DNA of 64,000 nucleotides from Photobacterium toruni (GCF_024529955.1 NZ_AP024854.1:2604001-2668000), one strand, 5' to 3'. Shown: positions 31,869 through 42,118, counted from the stretch's first letter. The notes: generated from the letters alone by a model not told the origin. A program made the numbers and translations.

Positions 31869-31972
31869 TTCTCATTGGGGAGCCTTTTGGCTGAGATTGT
31901 TGTTATTATCGTGATTGATATAGCAGAACCCATTGAACCTGAACCAGGTAATGCTGGCGTAGGAATTGAGAA
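31869..31972 (+). ncRNA. TPP riboswitch (THI element) controlling thiBPQ
   Basis: The conserved thiamine-box words are present in order: GGGGAGCC, CTGAGA (31891-31896), ACCCATTGAACCTGA and CAGGTAATGCTGGCGTAGGAA. The closing stem P1 pairs TTCTCA (31869-31874) with TGAGAA (31967-31972). Downstream, TCTCAA (32024-32029) could compete for the right arm of P1, and CGCTCT (32038-32043) can pair with GGAGCG (32078-32083), covering the thiB ribosome binding site. TPP binding would then repress translation. Confidence 0.93.
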
Positions 31973-32087
31973 ACGCACTGGTTTTTGCCATTGCAAATCT
32001 GCTATTACAGCTGATATTTATCCTCTCAACCCTGTGCCGCTCTCTCTTTTTATTTTGTTTGCAGGATGCTGACATCAGGAGCGCATA

Positions 32088-33086
32088 GTGAAAATCAGTT
32101 ACACACTTTTACCGCTAATATCGATAGCGTTACTCTCAAATAACGTCTTGGCCGCCGATAACACCCTTAATGTTTATACCTACAGCTCGTTTTCATCCGA
32201 GTGGGGACCGGGGCCTATTATCAAAAAAGCCTTTGAAGCCCAATGCGATGGTTGCAAAGTTAACTTCGTCTCTTTAGAAGATGGTGTATCAATTCTTAAT
32301 CGAGTGCGTTTAGAAGGCAGCCGTAGCCAAGCAGATATTCTATTGGGGCTTGATAACAACCTGATGACTGAAGCCAAACAAACGGGATTACTGGCTAAAC
32401 AACATGTTGATCTAAGTAAATTAACCTTACCTAAAGGTTGGCATGACGATACCTTTATTCCCTATGATTACGGCTATTTTGCATTTGTTTATGACAGCAC
32501 TAAATTACCCCACCCACCTACCAGTTTAAAAGCGCTGGTTAACGATCAAAATATCAGTGTCATCTACCAAGATCCTCGCACTTCAACCCCAGGACAAGGG
32601 CTGATGCTATGGATGAAATCGGTATATGGCGATAAGGCTGCCGCTGCATGGCAACAACTTGCTAAACATACGGTGACGGTTACTAAAGGCTGGTCTGAAG
32701 CTTACAGCATGTTCCTTGATGGTGAAGCCGACATGGTCTTGTCATACACCACCTCACCGGCCTATCACATTATAGAAGAGCACAAAAATCAGTATAAAGC
32801 GGCTAACTTCAAAGAAGGCCATTATATGCAAGTGGAAGTGGCCGCTAAAATGAAAAACAGCCCGCATCCTAAACTGGCTGATCAGTTTATGCAGTTTATT
32901 GTTAGTGACGCTTTTCAATCTCAAATCGCGACCCATAATTGGATGTACCCTGTCACTAAACAACCACTGCCAGCCGCTTTTAAGCAATTAGTTATTCCAG
33001 ATAAAGCATTAGAATTTAGTGCTGATGAAGTAGCTCAAAAGCGTAAAGCATGGATTCGAGAATGGCAGCAAGCGCTGACCCAATAA
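32088..33086 (+). CDS. thiB: Thiamine ABC transporter substrate-binding protein
   Basis: A 332-residue periplasmic protein with signal peptide (about residues 1-22, ending VLA) that binds thiamine, TMP or TPP and delivers it to ThiP. The mature start NTLNVYTYSSFSSEWGPGP and the later GWSEAYSMFLDGEADMVLSYTTSPAYH match the TbpA family. The start is GTG at 32088, six bases after AGGAG. It is first in thiBPQ, directly behind a TPP riboswitch, which confirms the substrate class. Confidence 0.95.
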   Translation: MKISYTLLPLISIALLSNNVLAADNTLNVYTYSSFSSEWGPGPIIKKAFEAQCDGCKVNFVSLEDGVSILNRVRLEGSRSQADILLGLDNNLMTEAKQTGLLAKQHVDLSKLTLPKGWHDDTFIPYDYGYFAFVYDSTKLPHPPTSLKALVNDQNISVIYQDPRTSTPGQGLMLWMKSVYGDKAAAAWQQLAKHTVTVTKGWSEAYSMFLDGEADMVLSYTTSPAYHIIEEHKNQYKAANFKEGHYMQVEVAAKMKNSPHPKLADQFMQFIVSDAFQSQIATHNWMYPVTKQPLPAAFKQLVIPDKALEFSADEVAQKRKAWIREWQQALTQ

Positions 33087-33098
33087 TGGCATACCGCG

Positions 33099-34706
33099 GT
33101 GAATAAACGTGTAACTCAACTTATGCCCGGACTATTGAGTGTCGGGCTTATTTTATTACTGGTGATCGCAGCAATCACCAGCCTAATACTTCATGCTGGT
33201 CAATGGCAACTGAGTAGTCTATGGCATGATCCTTACCTTCGTCATGTGACTCGATTTAGTTTTTACCAAGCCTTACTATCCACATTGCTGAGCATCGTAC
33301 CTGCAATTGCGATAGCTTACGCGCTATCACGACGTGATTTTATTGGCAAACAGCTGTTATTACGTTTGTTTGCGATGACATTAGTGATGCCAGTGTTAGT
33401 GGCGGTATTTGGTCTATTAGCGATCTACGGCAAAAGCGGCATTATTAGTCATGGATTAAGCCTGTTAGGATTACCACGGCTAAACATTTATGGTTTAAGC
33501 GGCATTTTACTGGCGCATGTGTTTCTCAACTTACCATTAGCGGTGCGGTTTTTACTTCAAAGTCTAGAATCAATTCCCCATGAACAACATCAATTAGCTG
33601 CCCATTTAGGTATTCGTGGCTGGTATAAATTTAAGTTAGTGGCTTGGCCGCGGTTACGCCAACAACTGCCTCATGTCGCAGGGCTTATTTTCATGCTGTG
33701 CTTTACCAGTTTTGCGGTGATCATGTCGCTAGGGGGCGGACCTAAATCAACCACTATTGAACTGGCGATTTATCAAGCTATTCGCTATGACTTTGATCTC
33801 GCCACAGGGGCTATTTTGGCGTTATGGCAAATGATCCTTTGTGGTGGACTGGTATTACTGAGCCACCGTTTTGCGAAACCGTTAGCGACTTTTAGCGCCT
33901 CTATTAGTAATAATGTAGTCAACTATCAAGATAACTGGCGCGCAAAATGCTGGGATTGGAGCTGGATCATCGCAGCGATATTGCTAGTGATCCCGCCAAT
34001 TATTGCAGTCTTTGTTGCTGGCTTAAACCGGCAACTGCCACAGTTATTACAGCAGTCGGCACTGTGGCATGCCGTCGCTAATTCGCTTCAGATTGCGGTT
34101 ATGGCTTGTTGTTTAGCCTTTGTGTTTGGGGTGATGATATTACTGGCGAGTCGACAATTACGCTTAACTCAACAACGTTTTAGTGCCGATAGTATCGAAA
34201 TGATCGGCACCATCATTTTAGTCACGCCAGGGCTGGTCTTAAGTACCGGAATATTCTTATTGCTGCGTCAATATACCGATGCCTATGGCGCTGCTTTTTG
34301 GGTTGTTGTGGGGGTTAATGCACTAATGGCATTGCCTTATGTCATCAAGACGTTAAGTCAGCCGATGCTACATATTGCTCAACAATACAATATATTATGT
34401 CGAAGTTTAGGTATGAGGGGTTGGTCACGTTTACGGCTTGTAGAATGGCGAGCACTGCGTAAACCTATTGCGCAATCATTGGCAATAAGCTTGGTACTCT
34501 CATTGGGTGATCTGGGCGCGATTGCTTTATTTGGCAGCCAAGATTTTCAAACTCTACCGCTGTATTTATTTCAATTAATGGGTAGCTATCGCATGGATGG
34601 TGCTGCTGTGGCTGCATTATTATTGTTATTACTCAGTTTAGGTTTATTCAGCGCCATTGAATATTGTTTCCAACCTCGCCGCACCAAAGGTAAACACCAT
34701 GCTTAA
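33099..34706 (+). CDS. thiP: Thiamine ABC transporter permease
   Basis: A 535-residue inner-membrane protein built from two fused BPD-type permease halves, about twelve membrane segments in all. Each half has an EAA-like loop: the first around AAHLGIRGWYKFKLVAWP and the second around CRSLGMRGWSRLRLVEW. The start is GTG at 33099, 12 bases after the thiB stop, with a poor ribosome binding site that suggests translational coupling to thiB. Its 3' end overlaps thiQ by 8 bases. Confidence 0.94.
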   Translation: MNKRVTQLMPGLLSVGLILLLVIAAITSLILHAGQWQLSSLWHDPYLRHVTRFSFYQALLSTLLSIVPAIAIAYALSRRDFIGKQLLLRLFAMTLVMPVLVAVFGLLAIYGKSGIISHGLSLLGLPRLNIYGLSGILLAHVFLNLPLAVRFLLQSLESIPHEQHQLAAHLGIRGWYKFKLVAWPRLRQQLPHVAGLIFMLCFTSFAVIMSLGGGPKSTTIELAIYQAIRYDFDLATGAILALWQMILCGGLVLLSHRFAKPLATFSASISNNVVNYQDNWRAKCWDWSWIIAAILLVIPPIIAVFVAGLNRQLPQLLQQSALWHAVANSLQIAVMACCLAFVFGVMILLASRQLRLTQQRFSADSIEMIGTIILVTPGLVLSTGIFLLLRQYTDAYGAAFWVVVGVNALMALPYVIKTLSQPMLHIAQQYNILCRSLGMRGWSRLRLVEWRALRKPIAQSLAISLVLSLGDLGAIALFGSQDFQTLPLYLFQLMGSYRMDGAAVAALLLLLLSLGLFSAIEYCFQPRRTKGKHHA

Positions 34707-35430
34707 TGTCAACCAGCTCAGTTATACCTATCAGCCGCAACGCCAACATGAACGCCCAATGACGTTAAGCTTTAACTTTAGCCTTCAACAAGGAGATATT
34801 GCGGCATTAATTGGTCCAAGTGGTGCAGGAAAAAGTACTTTATTAGCGCTTATTGCGGGATTTTTACAGCCAAATAGTGGCGATATTACTATCCACCAGC
34901 AATCGATTATTACACTTGATCCTGCTCAACGACCATTATCGATGTTGTTTCAAGAACACAACTTATTTCCTCACCTCAGCGTGTATGAAAATATTGCGCT
35001 TGGCATTGATCCTCGTCTTAAATTGAGTCCTCAGCAACAACAACAAGTACATGATGCAGCTGAAAAAGTGGGGTTAACGGCATATTTATCACGTTTACCA
35101 GAACAACTGTCAGGTGGACAGCGACAACGAGTAGCATTAGCGCGCTGTTTGATTCGACAACGGCCTTTATTACTGCTTGATGAGCCATTTTCTGCATTAG
35201 ATCCTGCATTACGAAATGACATGCTACAGCTGGTACAACAACTTGCGCAACAACAAGCCATCACGGTATTAATGATCACTCACAGTCCTGATGATGCGAA
35301 AAAAATTGCGAATAAATGCATTTTTATTGATAACGGCGATGTAAAAGCATTTGGTAGCACAGAAGCATTACTCAATCAGCCGCAGCATGCAGATCTACGT
35401 CATTATCTCGGCTTAACTGCTATACCATAA
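34699..35430 (+). CDS. thiQ: Thiamine ABC transporter ATP-binding protein
   Basis: A 243-residue ATPase. Walker A GPSGAGKST is at residues 39-47, the signature LSGGQRQRVALAR near 137, and Walker B LLLLDEPFSA follows near 154. I start at 34699, inside the thiP end (ATGCTTAA overlap), because AAGG precedes it and MLNVNQLSYTYQ is the family start. An ATG 14 codons upstream lies deep in thiP and is unlikely. It completes the thiamine importer. Confidence 0.94.
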   Translation: MLNVNQLSYTYQPQRQHERPMTLSFNFSLQQGDIAALIGPSGAGKSTLLALIAGFLQPNSGDITIHQQSIITLDPAQRPLSMLFQEHNLFPHLSVYENIALGIDPRLKLSPQQQQQVHDAAEKVGLTAYLSRLPEQLSGGQRQRVALARCLIRQRPLLLLDEPFSALDPALRNDMLQLVQQLAQQQAITVLMITHSPDDAKKIANKCIFIDNGDVKAFGSTEALLNQPQHADLRHYLGLTAIP

Positions 35431-35452
35431 TGCTAACAATAACATTAAAAAA

Positions 35453-35494
35453 AGGCGACTTATCTGCTTTATCTGCAAATAAGTCACCGTCTTA
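35453..35494. terminator. Imperfect hairpin between thiQ and the PIN-PhoH gene
   Basis: GGCGACTTAT and ATAAGTCACC can pair with one mismatch across a 15-base loop. No good T run is present, so this is a weak candidate. Confidence 0.3.
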
Positions 35495-35529
35495 ATCATT
35501 CATATTGTTAGCAGAATACGATCTCAATC

Positions 35530-36906
35530 TTAAAGATTTTCTTCTGCAAATTCAGCTAAGCGACTTCGTACCACACCATTAATATAAATATTGGCACTGC
35601 CCTCAAAGTGTTTAAAGCGTTCGACAATGTAGGTTAAACCAGATGTCACAGGGGATAAATAATTAGAATCAATCTGTGCCAAGTTACCCGAGCACACTAG
35701 TTTAGTTCCCTCACCACAACGGGTAATAATCGTTTTGATCTGTGATGCGGTTAAGTTTTGACACTCATCAAGTAACACAAAGGCATTTTGAATTGAGCGT
35801 CCGCGCATAAAGTTAATTGATTTAAATTGAATGTTGGCTTTATCAAAAATGTACTTCATTGAGCCATCAGTACAAACATCATGTTTATGTAGCGCTTCCA
35901 TAGTATCGGTTACTGCTGCTAACCACGGCAACATTTTCTCTTCTTCCGTACCGGGTAGAAAACCAATAGACTCGGCGATTTCAGGCGTATTACGTGTAAC
36001 AATAATCTTGTCATACATGCCTTTTTCAATTACCTGTTCTAACGCAGCAGCCATGGCTAAAATAGTCTTACCACAACCAGCAGGACCAGTAAGTATCACT
36101 AAATCAATACTAGGATCGAGCATTGCATCTAACGCCATGCCTTGATAAATATTTTTAGGATGTACTCCCCATGCTTGGCGATTCATCAACCGATCATAAC
36201 TAATATCTTTGATCGTGACGTCTTTGTCTCCAATAGCTTTAATTCGTGCAGCAAAATCTTGACTATCATCTAATAAATATTGGTTTATATACGGTGCCTC
36301 AAATAATTCACGCGGTAATGTATGTAACGTTGAACTGCCTCGATTTTCTGAATAACACTCAGCGACATTGCCCCAAAAATTACCGTTATAACGGTGAAAA
36401 CCTTTACTGAGTAAAGCAACATCATCAATCAATTGATCGGAGCGATAGTCATCAACATTTAATACACCTGCACCTTTAGCCCGCAAGCGCATATTGATAT
36501 CTTTAGTGACTAAGACTACGCTTCTGGGAGCGTGTTTTTGTTGCAGGAAAAGAACACTATTAAGAATACGGTTATCACCGGCTTTATCACTAAAGGCATG
36601 AACCGTTTGTTTGATCTCATAATCAGCAAAAATAGCGATCGTGCCATTATGTGGAATCTGATCATTAAAAGGAATACCCGCAGAGATTTGCTCTGGAGTG
36701 GCATCGTGAAAGATATTTTCAAGCGCTCGAATAGCAACCCGTGCATCACGAGAAATATCGCGCTTACTGTCTTTAATACGATCTAATTCTTCCAGTACGG
36801 TCATTGGAATCACGACATCATGTTCCTGGAAAGAAAAGATAGCGAGAGGTTCATGAAGCAGAATATTTGTATCAAGTACAAACAGTTTCCGTTCGGCATT
36901 GTCCAT
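35530..36906 (-). CDS. PIN domain - PhoH family ATPase
   Basis: A 458-residue cytosolic fusion. The N-terminal PIN nuclease domain (about 1-140) starts RKLFVLDTNILLHEP, with acidic D12 and the later KDSKRDISRDAR. The C-terminal PhoH ATPase (about 235-458) has Walker A GPAGCGKT near 273 and Walker B FVLLDECQNL. Related PhoH2 proteins have been shown to act as RNA helicase/ribonucleases; that activity is an inference here. The start at 36906 has an almost perfect ribosome binding site (AAGGAGGTG), whereas an ATG 15 codons upstream has none. It is divergent from rapA. Confidence 0.9.
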   Translation of the reverse strand: MDNAERKLFVLDTNILLHEPLAIFSFQEHDVVIPMTVLEELDRIKDSKRDISRDARVAIRALENIFHDATPEQISAGIPFNDQIPHNGTIAIFADYEIKQTVHAFSDKAGDNRILNSVLFLQQKHAPRSVVLVTKDINMRLRAKGAGVLNVDDYRSDQLIDDVALLSKGFHRYNGNFWGNVAECYSENRGSSTLHTLPRELFEAPYINQYLLDDSQDFAARIKAIGDKDVTIKDISYDRLMNRQAWGVHPKNIYQGMALDAMLDPSIDLVILTGPAGCGKTILAMAAALEQVIEKGMYDKIIVTRNTPEIAESIGFLPGTEEEKMLPWLAAVTDTMEALHKHDVCTDGSMKYIFDKANIQFKSINFMRGRSIQNAFVLLDECQNLTASQIKTIITRCGEGTKLVCSGNLAQIDSNYLSPVTSGLTYIVERFKHFEGSANIYINGVVRSRLAEFAEENL

Positions 36907-37070
36907 AAGCACCTCCTTGGTAGGGCGAACAACAATAAACTTGGCTATCACTCTTTTAGCTTACGTCAAAATTAGCCATTTTGTTAATTTGTAATATCTA
37001 CCACAATTAAAACCTATGTTAATGAAACTAAAATGACATTAAGATTCACGCCTCTTTTGCGCACTTTCAC

Positions 37071-37086
37071 CGTGACCTTAATCACA
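37071..37086. promoter_or_regulatory. CRP-like site between the PIN-PhoH gene and rapA
   Basis: CGTGA-CCTTAA-TCACA matches the TGTGA-N6-TCACA consensus at nine of ten bases. A 9-base-arm inverted repeat (ACATAACTC/GAGTTATGT, 37097-37124) follows closely. Confidence 0.5.
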
Positions 37087-37187
37087 TCATGCAGTAACAT
37101 AACTCCCCCATTTTTGAGTTATGTGTATGCCATATTATTCATTTATGCATGTAGTTTTATTATAGACAATAAATAGACAACGCGAAT

Positions 37188-37193
37188 TATAAT
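37188..37193 (+). promoter_or_regulatory. -10 element of rapA
   Basis: A perfect TATAAT lies 39 bases before the rapA ATG. The best -35 candidates (TAGACA, GACAAT) are weak or poorly spaced, which would suit activator dependence. Confidence 0.4.
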
Positions 37194-37232
37194 TTTTCCT
37201 TTATATCAAATAATTAGAAGGTTTCTAGCACT

Positions 37233-40154
37233 ATGCCATTTGCTTTGGGTCAACGTTGGATCAGTGATACAGAAAGTGATTTAGGTTTGGGAACAGTCGT
37301 TGCGATTGAGCCTCGTACTGTTAGCTTGATGTTTCCAGCATCAGATGAAAACCGTTTATACGCTCGACATGATGCACCCGTTACCCGTGTAATGTTTAAT
37401 GTTGGCGATGTGATTGAAAGCCATGAAGGCTGGTCGCTAAAAGTTGAAGCGATCGAAGAAGATAAAGGAATTATCACTTATATCGGCACTCGTATAGATA
37501 CCGAAGAAAGCGATGTCGCGTTACGTGAAATATTTTTAAGCCATCAAATTCGTTTTAATAAACCGCAAGATAAATTATTTGCAGGTCAAATTGATCGTAT
37601 GGATCGATTTGCATTACGTTACCGCGCGCTAAAAAATCAGTATGAGCAACTAAAAAGCCCATTGCGTGGTTTATGTGGCATGCGTGCAGGTCTAATCCCA
37701 CATCAACTTTACATCGCTCATGAAGTGGGTCGTCGTTATGCGCCACGCGTACTTTTAGCCGATGAAGTAGGTTTAGGTAAAACCATTGAAGCGGGTATGA
37801 TCATTCACCAACAGGTGCTATCAGGCCGTGCTGAACGTATTCTTATTTTGGTACCTGAAACCCTACAGCACCAATGGCTTGTAGAAATGATGCGTCGCTT
37901 TAATCTTCATTTTTCTATTTTTGATGAAGAGCGTTGTGTTGAATCTTTAGCAGATGCGGCTAACCCATTTGATACAGCGCAATACGTGTTGTGTTCACTC
38001 GATTTTCTACGTAAAAGCCGCCGTCGATTTGAACAAGCTTTAGATGCCGATTGGGATCTATTGATTGTTGATGAAGCGCACCACCTTGAATGGAGTGAAG
38101 AGCGTCCAAGCCGTCAATACCAAGTGGTTGAAGCGATTGCAGAAAAAACGCCAGGTGTATTGCTACTAACCGCAACCCCAGAGCAATTAGGCCGTGAAAG
38201 TCACTTTGCTCGTCTACGCTTATTAGACCCTGATCGTTTTTACGATTACGAGGCCTTTGTTGAAGAAGAGCGTCTATACGAACCTGTTGCAGAAGCTGTA
38301 TCTCAATTACTGGCGGGAGAAAAACTCGATAGCAAAGCCAAGCAAACTTTAATTGATTTACTTGCTGGTCAGAATGTTGAGCCAATGATCACTGCGATTG
38401 AAAATGCGACCACAGCAGACGATGCAAAAGCACTTGAAGCACGTCACGAGTTGATCCGTAACCTCATGGATCGCCACGGTACAGGCCGCGTATTATTCCG
38501 TAACACCCGTTCAGCAATCAAAGGTTTCCCTAAGCGTCACCTTAATATGTACCCATTGCCGATGCCTAATCAATACAGCACTGCTATGCGTGTTGCTGGC
38601 ATGATGGCTGGTAAACTCAGCATTAATGAAAAAGCGATTAAACTGCTTTACCCTGAAGATATCTATCAAGAATTTGAAGGTGAATCAGCAACATGGTGGA
38701 ACTTTGATCCTCGCATTAACTGGCTGCTAGATATGCTAAAAGCCAACCGTAATGAAAAAGTATTGGTGATCTGTTCTCGTGCTCAAACCGCATTAACGTT
38801 AGAGCAAGCTTTGCGTGAACGTGAAGGTATTCGTGCGACAGTGTTCCACGAAGGGATGTCTATTATTGAACGTGATAAAGCCGCGGCATATTTTGCTCAA
38901 GAAGAGAGTGGCGCACAGGTATTAATCTGTTCAGAAATCGGCTCAGAAGGCCGTAACTTCCAGTTTGCTAATCAGTTAGTGATGTTCGATTTACCGAGCA
39001 ATCCAGATTTACTAGAGCAGCGTATTGGTCGTTTAGATCGTATAGGCCAGCAGCGTGAAATTGAAATTCATGTCCCACACCTTGAAGGCACTTCACAAGC
39101 GTTATTGGCACGTTGGTTTAACGAAGGCTTAAACGCGTTTGAAGAAACCTGCCCTACGGGTCGTCCTGTTTATGAAGCAGTATGTGAAGATTTAATCACA
39201 CTACTTGCCAGTGATAAGCAAGACAGCGACGCCCTAGAAGCGGTGATCACTCAAAGTGCAGCGCTACATAACGAACTGAAAAGTAAGTTAGAACAAGGTC
39301 GTGACCGATTACTTGAAATTCACTCTAATGGTGGCGAAGCAGCACAACAATTGGTTGAGCAAATCAGCAGTAAAGATGGCGATACTAACTTAGTCTCTTT
39401 CGCTCTGGGTTTGTTTGACACCATTGGTCTTAACCAAGATGATAAAGGTGAAAATGCGATTGTTGTAACACCATCAGAACACATGATGGTTGCCAGCTAT
39501 CCAGGCTTACCTTATGACGGTTGCACGATCACTTTTGATCGTAACACTGCACTATCACGCGAAGATCTACACTTTATCAGTTGGGAACACCCAATGATTC
39601 AAGGTGGCATCGAATTGCTATTGAGTGAAGGTGTCGGCACAACTGCGGTTTCATTACTGAAAAACAAAGCACTGCCTGTCGGTACGTTATTATTAGAACT
39701 GATTTATGTGGTTGATGCACAAGCACCAAAACAATCAGGTATTGGTCGTTTCTTACCTAAAACACCGATTCGTATTTTACTTGATAGCAAAGGCAATAAC
39801 CTTTCTGCAAATGTCGAGTTTGAAAGCTTTAACCGTCAGTTAAGTCCAATTAATCGCCATTTAAGTAGTAAGTTGGTTAACTCAGTTCAAAAAGAGATCC
39901 ATACTCTAATCGCCCACGCTGAACGCGAAATTGACAAAGAATTAGTCACCGTTCGTAGTCAAGCACAAGCAGAGATGGAAACAACATTACAAGCAGAGTA
40001 TCAACGTTTATTGGCTTTAAAAGCAGTTAATCCTAACATTCGTGATGATGAGTTAGAGTTAATCGAAACCCAAATTTCAGATTTAACTGATTACATTGCT
40101 AAAGCACAAATTCAACTTGATTCATTACGTTTAATTGTTGTTAGCCATAACTAA
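37233..40154 (+). CDS. rapA: RNA polymerase-associated ATPase RapA (HepA)
   Basis: A 973-residue SWI2/SNF2-family translocase that binds core RNA polymerase and promotes its recycling after transcription. It begins [20 protein letters not shown] (tandem Tudor-like N-terminal domains). Walker A is in [13 protein letters not shown] near residue 175, the DEAH box in VDEAHHLEW near 278, and helicase motif VI in [13 protein letters not shown] near 610. Length matches E. coli RapA (968). It has its own promoter region and a terminator after the stop. Confidence 0.97.
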   Translation: MPFALGQRWISDTESDLGLGTVVAIEPRTVSLMFPASDENRLYARHDAPVTRVMFNVGDVIESHEGWSLKVEAIEEDKGIITYIGTRIDTEESDVALREIFLSHQIRFNKPQDKLFAGQIDRMDRFALRYRALKNQYEQLKSPLRGLCGMRAGLIPHQLYIAHEVGRRYAPRVLLADEVGLGKTIEAGMIIHQQVLSGRAERILILVPETLQHQWLVEMMRRFNLHFSIFDEERCVESLADAANPFDTAQYVLCSLDFLRKSRRRFEQALDADWDLLIVDEAHHLEWSEERPSRQYQVVEAIAEKTPGVLLLTATPEQLGRESHFARLRLLDPDRFYDYEAFVEEERLYEPVAEAVSQLLAGEKLDSKAKQTLIDLLAGQNVEPMITAIENATTADDAKALEARHELIRNLMDRHGTGRVLFRNTRSAIKGFPKRHLNMYPLPMPNQYSTAMRVAGMMAGKLSINEKAIKLLYPEDIYQEFEGESATWWNFDPRINWLLDMLKANRNEKVLVICSRAQTALTLEQALREREGIRATVFHEGMSIIERDKAAAYFAQEESGAQVLICSEIGSEGRNFQFANQLVMFDLPSNPDLLEQRIGRLDRIGQQREIEIHVPHLEGTSQALLARWFNEGLNAFEETCPTGRPVYEAVCEDLITLLASDKQDSDALEAVITQSAALHNELKSKLEQGRDRLLEIHSNGGEAAQQLVEQISSKDGDTNLVSFALGLFDTIGLNQDDKGENAIVVTPSEHMMVASYPGLPYDGCTITFDRNTALSREDLHFISWEHPMIQGGIELLLSEGVGTTAVSLLKNKALPVGTLLLELIYVVDAQAPKQSGIGRFLPKTPIRILLDSKGNNLSANVEFESFNRQLSPINRHLSSKLVNSVQKEIHTLIAHAEREIDKELVTVRSQAQAEMETTLQAEYQRLLALKAVNPNIRDDELELIETQISDLTDYIAKAQIQLDSLRLIVVSHN

Positions 40155-40181
40155 TTACTGATGTTATAACGACAAAAATTC

Positions 40182-40226
40182 AGCCGTCGATGATATGTTT
40201 ACTGCATTTTATCGGCGGTTTTTTTA
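40182..40226 (+). terminator. Terminator after rapA
   Basis: CCGTCGAT pairs with ATCGGCGG (one T-G pair) around a 19-base loop, followed by seven T. Confidence 0.8.
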
Positions 40227-40312
40227 TGGCTGTAGTGCTATATACATACCAATTGTAAGGTATTCATATTAGTATGCTGACCAATTTTTTCACTCTCACC
40301 AACGAGCGCACC

Positions 40313-41011
40313 ATGAAACCATTGCCTGTGTTGAACTACAATCCACCGACCGATCCTTGGTTAGATACCCTTTTTGTTGATAACGATATTATCGCGGTCA
40401 ACAAACCAGCAGGTCTATTATCTAATCCCGGTCGTCAACCTGAGCACCATGACAGTGTATTTGCGCGCGTATTAGCTCAATATCCCCAATCACAAATTGT
40501 ACATCGCTTAGATATGGGTACATCAGGGCTGATTGTATTAGCGTTAAATAAAGCTGCTGAACGCCATTTTAAAGCGCAATTTCGTGAGCGTGAAACCAAA
40601 AAAGTGTATTACGCACGCGTATGGGGACACATGGAACACGATAGCGGTACCGTTGATTTGCCATTGATTTGTGATTGGCCCAACCGTCCTCGCCAAAAAG
40701 TATGTTTCGATGACGGTAAACCATCAGTAACCCACTATGAAGTACTCAGTCGCGATGAAAATAGCACCTTAGTACGCTTATTACCGATCACAGGGCGTTC
40801 ACATCAGTTACGCGTCCATATGCAAGCACTAGGACACCCTATTTTAGGTGATAAATTCTATGCCAATGATGAAGCAATTGCAGCATCACCACGACTGTTA
40901 TTGCACGCAGCAGAGCTAACATTTACCCATCCAGGTACTGATGAGCCAATGCACCTTTTTGCACCGTGTGAGTTTTATCCACAAGCACCGACTCAAACTA
41001 TTTACCCGTAA
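40313..41011 (+). CDS. rluA: Dual-specificity rRNA/tRNA pseudouridine synthase RluA
   Basis: A 232-residue enzyme expected to convert U746 of 23S rRNA and U32 of some tRNAs to pseudouridine. The catalytic motif HRLDMGTSGL lies near residues 64-73, with the Asp near 66 (E. coli RluA uses D64). YNPPTDPWLD near the start and RLLPITGRSHQLRVHM near 165 are also typical. I start at MKPLPVLNYNP (40313); the frame allows 13 more residues from 40274. Neither start has a strong ribosome binding site. E. coli RluA has 219 residues. Confidence 0.9.
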   Translation: MKPLPVLNYNPPTDPWLDTLFVDNDIIAVNKPAGLLSNPGRQPEHHDSVFARVLAQYPQSQIVHRLDMGTSGLIVLALNKAAERHFKAQFRERETKKVYYARVWGHMEHDSGTVDLPLICDWPNRPRQKVCFDDGKPSVTHYEVLSRDENSTLVRLLPITGRSHQLRVHMQALGHPILGDKFYANDEAIAASPRLLLHAAELTFTHPGTDEPMHLFAPCEFYPQAPTQTIYP

Positions 41012-41026
41012 GCGGTAGGCATCTTT

Positions 41027-41063
41027 AACAATGAATGCTAGCGTAAGACCCGCATTCATTGTT
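41027..41063 (+). repeat. Perfect 12-bp hairpin between rluA and the dehydrogenase gene
   Basis: AACAATGAATGC (41027-41038) pairs with GCATTCATTGTT (41052-41063). No T run follows, so it may be a weak terminator or an mRNA processing element. Confidence 0.5.
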
Positions 41064-41077
41064 TATTGAGGTTAGCC

Positions 41078-42031
41078 ATGGAAACCATCGTTTTTCTTGA
41101 TCATGGAACCATTCCAGCACACATTAGTCTTCCTCGTCCAGCCTTCTGTCACCAATGGCATCAATACGAAGCAACAACACCATCACAAGTGGTTGAGCGT
41201 CTCCAACACGCCACAATTGTAATCACCAATAAAGTCATCCTTGATAGTCAAGTACTGGCACAATTACCCCAGCTTAAATTTATTGCCATTGCCGCTACTG
41301 GCACTAACAATATTGATCTCGATTACTGTCGTAGCCACAATATTAAAGTAGCAAATATTCAAGGCTATGCCACACGATCTGTACCTGAACATGTTATTGC
41401 AATGATTTTTGCTCTTAAACGTAATCTTGCAGGTTACCAACAAGACATTCGCAACGGTGAATGGCAACGTCAGCAACAATTTTGTTTTTTCACCCACCCC
41501 ATTACAGATGTCGCAGGATCAACCTTAGGGATTATTGGTAATGGTAGTTTAGGTCAAGCCGTTGCAACACTAGCGCAAGCTATCGGCATGAATATTCTCT
41601 TTGCTGAACATGCAGGTGCAACCCAATGCCGTGATGGCTATCATCCGTTTGAACAAGTTCTACGGGAAGCTGATATAGTTAGTTTGCACTGCCCACTGAC
41701 GTCAACTACCCATAATATGATTGCAGCACCACAGTTAGCCCTGATGAAACCAAATGCAATACTCATTAATACCAGTCGTGGTGGTCTAATTAACGAACAA
41801 GCCTTAGTGGATGCATTACTCTCTGGCCAAATAGCGGCTGCGGGTATCGATGTATTTACCGAAGAGCCCGCCCCCACAACAAATCCGTTAATTGCTCATA
41901 GCAGTCTCTCAAATTTAATTTTAACCCCGCATGTGGCATGGGGGTCTGACTCTGCCATTCAAACATTGGTTAATCAATTAATAGATAATATTAATAGTTT
42001 TCATCAAGGTACCCATAAAAATCAGCTGTAA
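41078..42031 (+). CDS. D-isomer specific 2-hydroxyacid dehydrogenase (HprA-like)
   Basis: A 317-residue NAD(P)-dependent dehydrogenase related to glycerate dehydrogenase/hydroxypyruvate reductase. The Rossmann motif LGIIGNGSLGQAVA lies near residue 150. The catalytic triad is carried by NTSRGGL (Arg), TEEPAP (Glu) and LTPHVAWGS (His). I start at METIVFLDHG (41078), which has GAGG upstream; a TTG four codons earlier is possible. The true substrate may be glycerate, hydroxypyruvate or a related acid and cannot be fixed from sequence. Confidence 0.85.
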   Translation: METIVFLDHGTIPAHISLPRPAFCHQWHQYEATTPSQVVERLQHATIVITNKVILDSQVLAQLPQLKFIAIAATGTNNIDLDYCRSHNIKVANIQGYATRSVPEHVIAMIFALKRNLAGYQQDIRNGEWQRQQQFCFFTHPITDVAGSTLGIIGNGSLGQAVATLAQAIGMNILFAEHAGATQCRDGYHPFEQVLREADIVSLHCPLTSTTHNMIAAPQLALMKPNAILINTSRGGLINEQALVDALLSGQIAAAGIDVFTEEPAPTTNPLIAHSSLSNLILTPHVAWGSDSAIQTLVNQLIDNINSFHQGTHKNQL

Positions 42032-42047
42032 TCTCGATTTTAAGCCA

Positions 42048-42078
42048 CAAAAAAGCGAGCATTGCGCTCGCTTCTTTT
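42048..42078. terminator. Terminator after the dehydrogenase gene
   Basis: GCGAGC (42055-42060) pairs with GCTCGC (42066-42071), with A-rich and T-rich flanks that also suit the convergent djlA. Confidence 0.85.
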
Positions 42079-42118
42079 CATTGCTAATAACAGTTCAACT
42101 GTCAGTTCTGTTAGCTGA

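Noticed and set aside
31872..32075. Two opposing ORFs of about 66 codons over the TPP riboswitch
   Set aside because: They translate the conserved aptamer and its platform; the RNA structure explains the sequence.
37960..38385. 141-codon minus-strand ORF inside rapA
   Set aside because: It is antisense to the conserved helicase domain and has no ribosome binding site.
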